DNA from: Nothophaeocryptopus gaeumannii
Lineage: Eukaryota > Ascomycota > Dothideomycetes > Mycosphaerellales > Mycosphaerellaceae
DNA length: 64,000 nucleotides
Assembly (NCBI GenBank): GCA_031771865.1
Contig: JASISA010000003.1
Location: 558,001 to 622,000, forward strand
Direction of reading: 5' to 3'
Shown: piece after piece, positions 41,983 to 53,113 of the stretch
Position numbering within the stretch: the stretch's first letter is position 1
How the letters are laid out: every line of letters starts with the position of its first letter
Notes under the pieces: generated by a model
What the model was told of the DNA's origin: nothing
Databases searched by the model: none
What the model saw: the letters and a program-made list of their open reading frames with translations, nothing else
Position numbers and translations under genes: made by a program

Positions 41983-44055
41983 ACAAGAGGCTGCTGCGTT
42001 CAGTATCGAGGAGACAGAAGAAGCATGATCTCAGCAGATGGCAGTAGCTCTTGGCCGGCGAGGCGTCAGTCGGCATGTTCAAAGCGCGTTCAAGGAATGA
42101 GAGCGTGGTCGGCGCTTGGTGGAAATGGCTCCGATAGTGTTCACTAAGACCATGGCAATGGCTTCATGGGCAGAGCTGCGTCTCGTCTTCGTACCCAGCC
42201 GCCAATAGATGCTATAGCGGTTGTCCTGGTCTTGTCGGCGAGCCTTTCATATGCGATGACAATTGAGATCCTCCATCTTGCATGTGAAGTTGCCGTTGAC
42301 TTCGACATCGGCAGGTAACGCTTTCAGTTGACCCAGATTGCCTTATCCCAATTCCTCTGCCAGCTCACTGGAAAAACTGCGCTTAGCTTGATATGAACTT
42401 GTAAGTTGTGCTGATGATGATGAGGTGCGGGTCCTTTCGTCCCGCGCGACGACATTGTCTTGGTCTTCCACTTTGCTATGTTATCTCTGCAGATTACAAG
42501 TGTTTCGCATATTGCTCTGTGCAGACAGACAGGTCACGGATGCAAGCTCAGCAGTCCGCTTCAAACATGTTTTGCGCGAGATGAAAGGGCCGCGAACCGA
42601 TGTCCGCCCAGATCCGCGTGTGGGTGTGCGTGTGTATGCCGTGAGATGATAAGAAGACGCAAACCCATCAATACTCACCTACATCTGCATTGCATACAGC
42701 TCCTCCAGCATTACGTTGCCTCTCACCAAGCTACATCCTGCGCTTGCCAACGTTTCAGAATCTTCACACCGAGCGCTCCCACCGAAAGCAACTCGCCCTC
42801 CTCTGCGCTGCCAAGACTTATCTTCACTGACTTTGCATCTGCACTGCCGTCCCACCACCTCTTGCGGGCTGGCAATTGGTCGATGCAAAGCTGGGTGACG
42901 TCTTCCTCGCTCTCCAACCAGCTAGGCCGGTTCGCGGTTCTGCAAGGCTCTGCAGCTAGGATGCGGCTGCAGGAACGAAGCTGTGTCTGCTGTTGAAGGA
43001 TGAACAGGAACGCGCGATCTTCAAGAGCTTGCCGAGAGGTGTTCCGAGGACGTCCGCGGGGGAGGGAGTGCTGGCGGAAGACGCGACGATGAGGTGAGAT
43101 TTTGTAGGAGAGGAGAAGGAGCATGTCCAGGATGAGGTGAAGCCTTGGCGGGCGATCGGGCTGCAGACGAGCTGGAAACAGTATGGTCGGGTTGGGGACG
43201 AGCAAGGGAGCCCGGCAACCGTTCGTGAGATCAAGCACCGGTTGATCTACGAAAAGCTTAATTTAATTAGTTCCTCGTCAAACCCCAGTAACGTGCGACG
43301 TCACATTGAACCCTTCGAGATTCTGTCAAAGAACGCCTTGGGACACAATGACCGCGGCAGCAGTGGAGGAGGCGCTGAGGGTGACGCGAACCACCGGACA
43401 AAGCGTTCCGACTGCAAGGCGAGAATGCAGCCGGATTAGGATGCAGTACAGTAGCAAACACGAGACACGGGCGACGGAAGATAACCACTGGACGATGAGG
43501 CGCTAGGACGGAAGCGTGCATTGAATTGATCGAGTCCTTCCTCACATCGACACCAAGAGAAACTCAGGCATCATCGGAGGCGAAGGCAAAGTCAGCATTA
43601 TTCTGGCACTCCTCGCCTCTCGTCATTCGCTTTGTATGGACCTTCGTTATTACTGCCCGCCTTGGTTGTTTCCTCGAACTTGACACCACCCAGGCACGCC
43701 GCCCTTCCACGACACCCCCTGCACGCGCATTATCATTCATCGAAACATCCCCGTCACAAGCTCCCGGCTTCACCAAACGGATCACTCTTTGGCCACTGCC
43801 ACGGGGGAGAGAGAGTGCAACTGAGATCACGCTCCTTCCAGTCTTCCTCCGGTCTCCACCTCCGCCATTGCCTCCACCTGGAGTCTCACCTGCCCAGCGT
43901 GACATCGTCACTACCAACACCAACGACAGCCGCGTCGTGCATGCACTCGACCTGCATGTAGACTGCTATTGAGGCAGTTGGCAGTCAGCTCGAACCCAAC
44001 ACCGCCACCCACCGACCGACTTTCCACCTTTCCCTCTGCACACATCTCTCATTGT
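41879..44055. other. Gene-poor 2.2 kb before KRE6
   Basis: Contains the duplication just listed and a pyrimidine-rich leader for the next gene. A 171-codon minus-strand frame (42723-43238) has no recognisable feature and is not called. Confidence 0.45.
42001..42132 (+). repeat. Tandem duplication, copy 2
   Basis: Offset of 150 bp from copy 1. Roughly three-quarters identical by eye. Keeps the GAGGAG run but not an open coding frame. Confidence 0.75.
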
Positions 44056-46677
44056 ATGGTCTTCCAGGAGCCGTGGGCCAACAAGAGCATGGCACCCTCC
44101 GCCCACCCCCAATCCTCTTCTTCGCAGAACACACAATCGCAACAACGTTTGCAAAAGCATCACCTACGACCCGCTCTGCGAGGGCCGCAACGATCCGACT
44201 ACGATGGCACCGATGAGAGGCAGATAACACAGGCCGGACGGTCATCCACAAATATACATGCCCAGGCATCGGCACAGTCAGTACGCGAGGCTTCGCGGTC
44301 CAGCTCGTACGTTGGCAAGGAGAAGAGCACGACACAGCCAGCACTCGCTCTGGACATCCCACAGCCTGCACCTTCACTACAGCAGCAACGGTCGAGGGAC
44401 CCGTCGCCTTATGCGCCTGCTGTCTCTTCACCACTGAATCCGACACCGTCGACATCGAGTGGTGGAGATGGGAGAAGGAGCGATGACAGCGCTACGGGGA
44501 CGTCAGACCCTCCCAGCCCAGAGCAGACAAGAGGTGCAACGGCTATCAGGGTGCCAGAATCTGCTCTCTCATCAGGCGCACAAACGCCCTCACAGCCACT
44601 ACTGAGGCCTCCAGAGATGTCGCAGGTTCAATTAATGTCGACTTTCTCTCAGTCTACACCCCGGTCTGTACGAGATCTGGGCTCTGACTACACTCGTTAC
44701 TTCAATCCATTCGCTACGCGGCCGAACTCAGCGAATACATCGCAGCAAGATCTCTCAACATCGAATATGCGATTACCAACGTACGACTCTTCCTTGCATC
44801 TTGCTCCGCCAGATGGAGTATCTGGCCTGGACTTGGCTAAGCGCCTCTCGAACCCGTTCAAGGACGATCGGCGGATATCTGCCTCCACTGCGTCTGGAGA
44901 GAATACTGCACCAGGTACTCCTCACTTGCCGCCACCGCAATCTCAATCTGAGAAGCAGAAGCTGCCGATCGTCGCCGCGACAGCACTGCCGACAAGGACC
45001 GGGACGCCTGCGTTCATCCGCGAGACAGATCCGGAGAAGATGCCATTCTACTATGTCGACGATCGTTTCGGTGCACCTGGCGTATTCCCACTGTACGCAG
45101 ACCAGCAAGAAGATGACGATGAAATGCACATGCCGCAATGGGACGACGACCGGAGATATAAGCCATCCTTGAAGGATCGCTTTACCAAGGAGAACATTGT
45201 CAACACGTTCGGTATGATCTTTCTGTTGACAGGTCTCCTTACCATCTTCATCGTGTTGCCAGTCGTTTCCTTCACCGGGACAAGCTTGATTCCGTACAGT
45301 TACGACACGCCCCTGGACCAAATGCCGGGGTACGGTGACAAATCTCAGCCATGGGCGCATGTCAACGACAAGAGCTACCCGCTGCTTCAGAATATCAGAA
45401 CAGGACTTATAGATCCAGACACACCGGCTTCTGCGAAAACAAGGAAGAGCATCGACGGCGGCACGCTGAACCTTGTCTTCAGCGATGAGTTCAACGATCA
45501 GAACAGAACTTTCTACCCGGGCGATGATCCGTACTGGTTCGCGCCTGATATCTGGTACGGCGCTACAGGGGACTTGGAGTGGTATGATCCGGACGCGGTC
45601 AACACAGGTGAGTAGTACATGATGTCAAGCGAGTCACGGAGACTGACTTTCTTCACAGGCGATGGTACCCTCCAACTCCAACTTGACGCCTTTCTGAACC
45701 ACGGCCTCGGATACCGATCAGGGATGCTGAATTCATGGAACCAGCTTTGTTTCAAGGGAGGTGTGTTCGAGGTCTCAGTGAGCTTACCAGGTCCTGCCGG
45801 TGTGCACGGCTTATGGCCTGGTGTCTGGACGATGGGCAACCTAGGCCGACCTGGCTACTTGGCAACCACCGATGGAATGTGGCCATACACATACGACAGC
45901 TGCGATGCCGGTATTACACCGAATCAATCTATGACCGACGGTACCAGCAACTTGCCTGGGCAGCGAGTCCCAAATTGCGTCTGCTATGGCGAAGACTCTC
46001 CAACTCCGGGTACCGGCCGCGGCGCGCCTGAGATCGATATTGTCGAAGTCAGCGCTGACTGGGCTGGATTGGGCCTTAGTGTTGCCACTCAATCGTTTCA
46101 AGTCGCGCCTTTCGACATCTTTTATTACCCCAACTACGACTTCATGGAGACTCCGAACTACGACCTCAGCTTTGTAAATACGTATACTGGAGGCCCATAT
46201 CAACAAGCCGTATCTACAACTACCATGCTCAACAATGAATGGTATGATGGCAAAGCGTACCAAAAATACGCCTTCGAGTACACTCCCGGTAAAGGCGCGA
46301 ACGCAGGTATTACCTGGACTGTCGCCGATGAAGAGATGATGCGCTTCGATGGGCGTGCGATTGGCCCGAATGGGAATGTGCAAGACAGACTCGTCTCCGA
46401 AGAGCCAATGTCGATGGTGCTGAACTTGGGTTTCTCCCATAGTTGGGTAGATATTGACTTGGCCAGGCTTGTCTTCCCAACAGTCATGCGCATCGACTAC
46501 GTCCGGTGGTATCAGAAGGACGGCGAGGAGATGGTTACATGTGATCCTCCGGGTTACGAGACGACCGAATACATCAAGAATCATCCCGCGGCATACCAAA
46601 ACCCGAACTACACCCAGTGGTCAGACGCCGGCTACGACTGGCCGAAAAACACACTCATGCATGGTTGCAACGCATGA
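44056..46677 (+). CDS. Beta-glucan synthesis-associated protein KRE6/SKN1 (GH16-like)
   Basis: Type II membrane protein of the Golgi/plasma membrane needed for cell-wall beta-1,6-glucan. Exons 44056-45607 and 45659-46677, 856 aa, longer than yeast Kre6 mainly because of a disordered N-terminal cytosolic part. One membrane helix: NTFGMIFLLTGLLTIFIVLPVVSF. The lumenal GH16-like domain starts with LNLVFSDEFNDQNRTFYPGDDPYW and DIWYGATGDLEWYDPDA; the intron falls at NTGDGTLQLQLD. The catalytic-type motif is EIDIVEVS. WPYTYDSCDAGI, NAGITWTVADE and LVFPTVMRIDYVRWYQ are family segments. Start chosen at the first ATG (MVFQEPWANKS); a second lies 11 codons on. Confidence 0.94.
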
Positions 46678-47709
46678 TATTTGTCCTCTTAAAAACCATG
46701 CTCGGCATCCTTCCACTCGCGTTTTGATGTACATTTCTGTACAGCTCGCATTATTACAGCACTTCAAGACATTCCTATCCCGGGTGAATACACAGTTGAA
46801 GGGCCCACGCGATCGATTGCACATACGATTACGGCATTCACGCTTTCAACGACAGACACTAGCAACAGCAGCCCCGGCAGCCCTCGACAGCTGCCGGTAC
46901 TCTCGACTGAAATGTGATTTTCAACAGCGGCATTTCGGCAAGGAGTTTCGGCGCAGAAGATACCAGCGCCATGATTGATAGATGATGCGCATGTTTAGGA
47001 CAGCTTCATGTGGGCAAGGATTTGACAGCACAACTCTTGAAGGGAATGTGCTTTCACAGCATCAAGGGAAAAGTGGTTGTACAAATAGAGAGGTCCGTCT
47101 TGCTGCTGACCAGTGCGGCAGACGGACGATATACATAACGCATAATCAGTAATTTACGAGACAGCCATGCTTTCTCTCCAGACTTTCGGCATTCAGTTTG
47201 CCCCTTTCGTGGTTCTCTGCAGCATCTGTTTGCTGGTGGTGTTCACGTGTACCTCACCAGCATTGCCCTGAGCGGCAAGAGCAAGGATCCGCGATGACAG
47301 ACAAGCTTGACATCCCTGCATGACAGCGGCTGCGACAGCTCCCTCGCTCTACCAGGGCACTGAGGGGCTGAAAACTCACCACTCCGGCAACCTGTCTGTT
47401 TGCGACGTTTCATTATTCTTACTCGCCGGATGCAGAGGTCTTCAGCTTCAGCTTGATAATCATGATACGTCATGAGCCTGGCCTGTGGGCTGATATTGGT
47501 GGAGCAAACGAACGACGCTATCTATAGAAAGCAAACGCGAGTGATGTGGTGAAGAGGTGGTATGAGGAAGGAATGTTATGCTCTAGGTCTTCTTTTGGTG
47601 TGCGGTGCGACATACCTGAATGATATCCCACATATCCGAATAGCTCTGTACGATTTGGTTCAGCTCTCCGGCAGAGCTGAACCGCGCTGGTGGGATTTGT
47701 ATACTTATC
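46678..47709. other. Intergenic, 1.0 kb
   Basis: 3' flank of KRE6 and 5' flank of the methyltransferase gene. Only short frames. Confidence 0.5.
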
Positions 47710-48804
47710 ATGGGGAACGTCGCCTCTTCTTCCTCTTCCGCGGGCTCTTCGACATCGGCGCTTTTTGAGAAATCTCCTTGGATCCAGACCAGCGACTTCA
47801 AGAGCACGAAGAATTTTACTACACGCCACCCTCCTCCTCCTCCTCTTCGCAAAAACCGCGAAGACCCGATTCATCCCGATATTCAAGCCCTCATGGACGA
47901 CCAAGCTGCAAACTCCTTCAAAACTTATTCTTCTTCTTCACAAAATGGCTCTGGCATATCGAAATCTAATTACGTTTATGGCCTCAATCCCCATAAATCC
48001 GTCATCTCTGGCTTTGCGACTCGTCGAGCGACAGATCAATGCGCGTATATGATTCCCACCCTGCTCGCACTCGCGGAGAAGAAACCTGAGCTCAAAATTT
48101 TGGATGTCGGGTGTGGACCTGGAAGTATAACGTTAGATCTCGCGGAACTGTGTCCTCAAGCCCAGGTGACAGGCTTCGATCTAAGCGGTGCGTCCTTGGA
48201 GAGTGCGAAGATGAGAGCAGAAAGCTTGGGGTTTGGTAAGGGAGGGAGGGTGGCATGGGTACAGGGAGATGTATATTCCTTACCATTTGGAGATGGGGAA
48301 TTTGATTTCGTGTGTACGCATCAGGCTGTGGCGCATTTTCATCAACATGTCAAAGCCATCAAGGAGATTCTGCGAGTCACGAAGAAGTCCGGGGAAGGGA
48401 GAGTATGTATGAGGGAAGGAGATTTACATACCGCGAGATTTTACCCGGATTATCCGGAGTTGGAGGATTGTTTTGAGACGATTAAGATGGTGCATAAGGC
48501 GAATGGCGGGGCGACGGATATGGGGAGGATTTTGAAACATGTGGTTGTGAAGGCGGGGGTGAGGAGGGAGGATATTGTGGCTACTCATAGTGCTTGGTCG
48601 TATAATACGCCGGCGCAGAGGAGGGACTATGGAGGACATTGGCCGGCAAGGTGTACGCAAGGCGCGTTTGCGGAGAGGGCGATGGAGCTTGGAGTCAGTC
48701 AAGAGAAGTTGGAGAGGTACGCGAAGGCGTGGAGGGATTGGACGGAGGATGAGGATGGGTTGTTTGCGATGATGCATGGGGAGGTTGTTGTGACTGTGAG
48801 GTGA
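47710..48804 (+). CDS. Class I SAM-dependent methyltransferase with myristoylation-type start
   Basis: 364 aa, single exon. SAM-binding motif I ILDVGCGPGSITLDLA is at about 130-145, followed by QVTGFDLSGASLESAK (motif post-I) and VQGDVYSLPFGDGEFDFV (motif II), as in UbiE/Coq5-type small-molecule methyltransferases. VCTHQAVAHFHQHVKAIKEILRVTK is the usual next helix. The first 110 residues are an extension starting MGNVASSSSSAG: glycine 2, small residue at 5 and serine 6 fit an N-myristoylation signal. Substrate unknown. Converges with the RutA-like gene; only 66 bp separate the stop codons. Confidence 0.88.
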   Translation: MGNVASSSSSAGSSTSALFEKSPWIQTSDFKSTKNFTTRHPPPPPLRKNREDPIHPDIQALMDDQAANSFKTYSSSSQNGSGISKSNYVYGLNPHKSVISGFATRRATDQCAYMIPTLLALAEKKPELKILDVGCGPGSITLDLAELCPQAQVTGFDLSGASLESAKMRAESLGFGKGGRVAWVQGDVYSLPFGDGEFDFVCTHQAVAHFHQHVKAIKEILRVTKKSGEGRVCMREGDLHTARFYPDYPELEDCFETIKMVHKANGGATDMGRILKHVVVKAGVRREDIVATHSAWSYNTPAQRRDYGGHWPARCTQGAFAERAMELGVSQEKLERYAKAWRDWTEDEDGLFAMMHGEVVVTVR

Positions 48805-48870
48805 TTGAGATAGGGAAGAAGGTGATTTGGATATGTTGAATTGAATGTGTCGAAAATTTGTAAAGACAGC

Positions 48871-50037
48871 TCATGCAGCAGCAGTCTCATGCATATCACA
48901 ACATCCACCATTCGCAACCCCATTCGCAGTCACACCCCCATTAACCTTCCCCCCACCAACACCACTAATCTTATGCTTCCTACTCTCCATCAACGGCTGA
49001 ATCCTCTCCCCAAACTCCTCAATCCCCTTCAAGAAATCGTCAAAAGTCAACATAATCCCTTTCGTCCCCTCCACACTCGCCGCTTCATCCAACATCTTCG
49101 CCACATTCTCATAACTCCCCACCAGCGTCCCCATATTCATATTCACCGCTCCCTCCGGCAGTCCTAGCGCGTGAGCGGTGGAGTTGGCATCGGCTTTTGT
49201 GTCTTTGCCGGATTGTCCGGTCATCCAGGCGACGGCTTCGACGTCGACGCCGGATTTGTACAAGGACCATTTTTCTTGGGCGGCGGAGTCGGTTGAGGCG
49301 GCGATGACCATGAAGAGGACGTAGGAGCCTACGTCTCGACCGGTTTTCTGGCTGGCTTCGACTAATCTCTCTGTAGCTTTTGAGTAAGCTGTGGGTGTGT
49401 TGACTCCATTGCCCAGGGCGAAATTGTAGTCTGCATGGTTTGAGGCGAATTCGATACCGCGTCCCGACTGGCCTGCTGCGACGATCTTGATCTCCCCCGA
49501 AGGTCTGGGAGATAATTTACAGTCATCCATGGTGAAGTGTTTTCCTTTGAACGAGGAAGTTCCTTTCTCCCACAATTCCTTCATGACTTGCACGTACTCC
49601 GTCGCGTAATCATACCTATACCCGAAATATTCGTCTCCCGGCCAGAGGCTCATCTGCATATACTCCGCCTGCTGCCATCCCGTAACGATGTTGATGCCAA
49701 ACCGTCCCGGCGCGACGGAATCAATGGTGCTCGCCATCCTTGCTGCAATGGCCGGCGGTAATGTCAATATCGCCGTACTCGCGAATAACTTGATCTTGGA
49801 CGTGACTGCTGCGAGAGCGGACATGAGTGTGAAGGATTCGAGATTGTGATCCCAGAATTCGGTCGCACCGCCGAAACCGCGGAGTTTTATCATGGAGAGG
49901 GCGAAGTCTAAGCCATAGTGTTCTGCGCGTTGGACGAGGGATTTGTTGAGAGCGAAAGAGGGTTTGTATTGCGGGGAGGTGGTCGAGATCAGCCAGCCGT
50001 TGTTGCCTATGGGGATGAAGACGCCTATGTCGACCAT
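48871..50037 (-). CDS. RutA-like FMN-dependent pyrimidine monooxygenase
   Basis: Bacterial-type luciferase-fold flavin enzyme; RutA opens the uracil/thymine ring in the Rut pathway. 388 aa, single exon, no intron. The sequence follows RutA closely from end to end: MVDIGVFIPIGNNGWLIS, HYGLDFALSMIKLRGFGG, TEFWDHNLESFTLMSALAAV, FGINIVTGWQQAEYMQM, GRDVGSYVLFMVIA, NMNMGTLVGSYENVAKML and a final LTFDDFLKGIEEFGERIQPL. The last 30 residues (after MESRKH) are a glycine/asparagine tail that ends HETAAA. Other Rut genes are not seen nearby. The close match to a bacterial enzyme and the lack of introns fit horizontal transfer, but intronless genes are common in this window. Confidence 0.9.
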   Translation of the reverse strand: MVDIGVFIPIGNNGWLISTTSPQYKPSFALNKSLVQRAEHYGLDFALSMIKLRGFGGATEFWDHNLESFTLMSALAAVTSKIKLFASTAILTLPPAIAARMASTIDSVAPGRFGINIVTGWQQAEYMQMSLWPGDEYFGYRYDYATEYVQVMKELWEKGTSSFKGKHFTMDDCKLSPRPSGEIKIVAAGQSGRGIEFASNHADYNFALGNGVNTPTAYSKATERLVEASQKTGRDVGSYVLFMVIAASTDSAAQEKWSLYKSGVDVEAVAWMTGQSGKDTKADANSTAHALGLPEGAVNMNMGTLVGSYENVAKMLDEAASVEGTKGIMLTFDDFLKGIEEFGERIQPLMESRKHKISGVGGGKVNGGVTANGVANGGCCDMHETAAA

Positions 50038-50469
50038 GATGGGTGACGTGTTAATATTGTCCGGAGCTGAGCTGGTGGTTTGAGATGTGCGGTATGTATA
50101 TTGTATGCCTGAGAGGTTCGGCTGCTTTAGCTGTCCTTGTTGTATTGCTATCGGTACGGTACCTAGCTACAAAAGATAGGCCATTGGCTTATCAGGAGCT
50201 TAGCTTGGTGGGCTGCCGCTCGACGATCATGGGCGTCTTCATGCCGAAATGCTGTCCACGGGCAGAGAAGAGTAGCAAAGCCCACAGCGTTGCGAAGACT
50301 TTTGCAGGTGCTCGTATGTTGATCAGCCGATCGAACAGGACGAAGTCCAAAGTCCGGCCACTCCGAGCAGCCGAGTCGGTATCCCGTTCTCGGCCGAGCT
50401 CACGTGATCGGTAGCCTGGGTATTGGCGGAGGTGTTCAAGGCATTTTTGTAATAAATCTCAGAAACATT
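50038..50469. other. Intergenic
   Basis: RutA-like promoter side and 3' flank of the DUF3431 gene. Nothing recognised. Confidence 0.45.
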
Positions 50470-51584
50470 TCAGTCTTCGAAAAGCTCAGGCTCCAGTTCT
50501 GCTCGAATGGCGGTCGCGTTCTGCCAATTACCTTCTCCATCAAAGTCAGGCCAGCCTTCAGGAAGGTTCGTCGTCAGAGGCAGCTTGTAACGTTCATGGC
50601 AAGCGCCGACGTCCTCACAAGTGATATCACACAGCCCGTAAAGGTCGCAGTAGCAATCTTGGGCTTTCGGGCAGTGTGTAGCTTCCTGGCCGAAGACGAC
50701 TTGCCGCAGGTCAGTACAAGATTTCTCGAAGCACGGAAAGCGAGCACTTACTGTGCCAGAGATACTCCATCACTCTTCCGCTGTGATAGTCATTCAGCGG
50801 GGTATTGAGCAGCCATTCCCGCATGCGCATGTAGTCCGTCCAAGGTCTTTCCTGGATCTTGTGGGAGGTGACGGCGAACTGTGCGCAGCAAGATGCGCCC
50901 ACTTCAAATGGGACCTGCTCTCCAGGCAACATCACTTCGAAAGCCTCTTTGTAGAAGTACCCGGTGGTGGCGTTAGGCGAGTCGAGTTCTTCCATGGTGT
51001 TTCTAGCCTCAGCATGAGGCTTGACTGTAATGGGACATCCGACAGCCCACGTGCAGCGCAGGTTGGAATAGCCATGCTCCTGTACGTGTGACAATCGTAG
51101 GCGCGATAGTATATGCTGTCCGTCGTATAGTGGGTCGTCATTGTGCCATTGATATCTATTTGCATGTTGAAAGATGATGACTTCGGGCAGCTTGAAGTAG
51201 TTGTCGATGATATAACTGCAGTTGGTCAGCGAATCTCGACATTTCAAAGACCAGTTATAGATACGTCAAGTAGACCATGGCCTCGCCTCCCTTGTTTTTG
51301 GGTACTGTTAAGGGCGCGCCAGCACCATCTGTGAAGTAGATTGATTTTTCCCAGTCCATGAAGGTATCTGTCAACCAGCTGGTGTCGTCCTTCCTCTGGC
51401 TTGCCACGACTAGCGCAACATTCGGAGATGTGCGGTCCCGTAGCACCGCTGAAGACCAAGTGCCACGTATATGCTCAAAGATCCAGTAGCTCAGCACAAG
51501 AAACATTGCAAGCCAGACGATCCAAAGCCAAACATTGCCGATTTCCTGCGGAGATGTCGGGAGCCGTAGACCTGCGAGACGCAT
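50470..51584 (-). CDS. DUF3431 membrane-anchored protein
   Basis: Three exons, 51584-51265, 51215-50752, 50699-50470, 337 aa. Begins MRLAGLRLPTSPQEIG, then one membrane helix (VWLWIVWLAMFLVLSYWIF), so type II topology is likely. DUF3431 body: LVVASQRKDDTSWL, YLTYIIDNYFKLPEVIIFQHANRYQWHNDD, WAVGCP, then EVGASCCAQFAVTSHKIQERP and WHIVFGQEATHCPKAQDCYCDLYGLCD. The family is common in ascomycetes and has been compared with glycosyltransferases; activity is unproven. Cysteines CYCDLYGLC match the family C-terminus. Exon 3 has no ATG of its own and is only found by splicing from the GTAAGT donor at 50751; reading through would give a shorter, unrelated tail. Confidence 0.88.
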
Positions 51585-53113
51585 ACTATCACTGCCAAGA
51601 GCGAGTGTGATAAGCACTGGACAGGCTGAGTGGGAACGTTGAGATTTGATGAGATAGGAACTGATGAAGAGAGCGTAGGGAAAGATGCTGCATTCTCACC
51701 ATTTGCAGACAGACAGACATCCAAGGCGCTTTCGCCAGGAATAAGCTCCTAATTTCTCGGAAGAGGCCTGAATCGACTGGGTTGTTTGAACATGGTTTGC
51801 CGCATGAAGACGTCGAATGTTCAATTCAATCCTTGTCTTTGTGCCTGAGGCTCGCGACATGTTGGCGGCATGCAATCCTCCTGTTGTGAACCGGTCTGAA
51901 CAACCATTGAGATGAAGGAATCAACATATGATAGCTGAACTAACCATGTAACTGCACACTCAAGGGAAAGGAATGGTATGCCAAGCACACGTGACCTGCT
52001 GACTCACATCACAACACCTCCTAGCCATCCCGTGGCATGTCTTTCAGTGTTCCTCGGCAGACCAGCCTCCGCCATCTCGTCGGAAAAGACCTTTTCCCAT
52101 GAGCCAAAATCTTGCACCATCTAGACCACGTCGCACGCTGGCAGACGACAAGCTTATGAACCGCCGAGCCTGTTGCACCTACCAACATGTTGTCGTTGTC
52201 AGGCGCATCGTGCATCTCATTTAACCTTCGTGGCTCAACGGCTGGCCAGCCGCCATTTGACGACCTCAGCTGGACATGTGGAAGCAATGCTGGTCGACGT
52301 TTGTTCGCTTCGCCATCTCTCAGCCTTCATACTGGGTTGAGATGCAGGACTGCCATGGTTCGCCCGAATGGAGATTTGGCAGGAAAGAGGAGAGGTCATG
52401 TTTGCACGTTGGAATGAGATCTGAGTCGATCACTTCTACAGCAGTAGCAGCAAGTCTCGCAGACAGTACTGTGTCAACCACGGATTATCGACGACTTGGC
52501 ACCTCTTTGTCTGCCTTCTATCGACCACGAGACGCGGCGCATGACTTGAGCGTTGGCAATCAACTACCCGATTCCGATTCTAGGAATCCTGTCGCATGCT
52601 GGCAACCCGGGAGATATCAATTCTTTGGTCCAACACCCGGCTTCGAACGTCCAAGCCTTCCGTCGTACCTGCGCTTGCCCTTTCAAAACATGAGGCTGTA
52701 GCCATCTCCTCCCCATGGACTCAAGCAACGTTCGCTGAAGGGTTTAGACCGTGTTGCCGAACGCCGCGCACACCCTCCCATCCTCTGGCTACGTGCCACC
52801 CTCCAAACAGGCGTGTTTGATGTCGCGGCGCCAACCCATCTGCCAAGCGTATTACTATTTTGCTCTGCCATCTTGTACTCTTCAGCCTCCAACATATCAC
52901 TGTCCAGACAGCATCTCTCTTACCACCACCATCCATCGCATTTCACTTTGGGCATCCCGTCTCCTCGCTTTGGATACTTCACCGTTGCACCTGCCACATC
53001 ACTTGCCACAATCACAAAGCCAATCTAATACTTATACTTATCATCGTGGGATGGAAATTTGAAACCGTCAGTACACTCCTGAACCTTCATTCAGTACACA
53101 ATCTTTGCTGACC
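51585..53113. other. Intergenic, 1.5 kb
   Basis: Divergent region between the DUF3431 and GH64 genes. A 141-codon plus-strand frame at 52276-52701 has no recognisable feature and is not called. The 200 bp before the GH64 gene are CA/CT-rich. Confidence 0.45.

Noticed and set aside
42723..43238. 171-codon minus-strand frame
   Set aside because: Composition is not clearly coding, a shifted frame on the same strand overlaps it, and no family was recognised.
52276..52701. 141-codon plus-strand frame upstream of the GH64 gene
   Set aside because: No recognisable motif and no promoter context; more likely chance.
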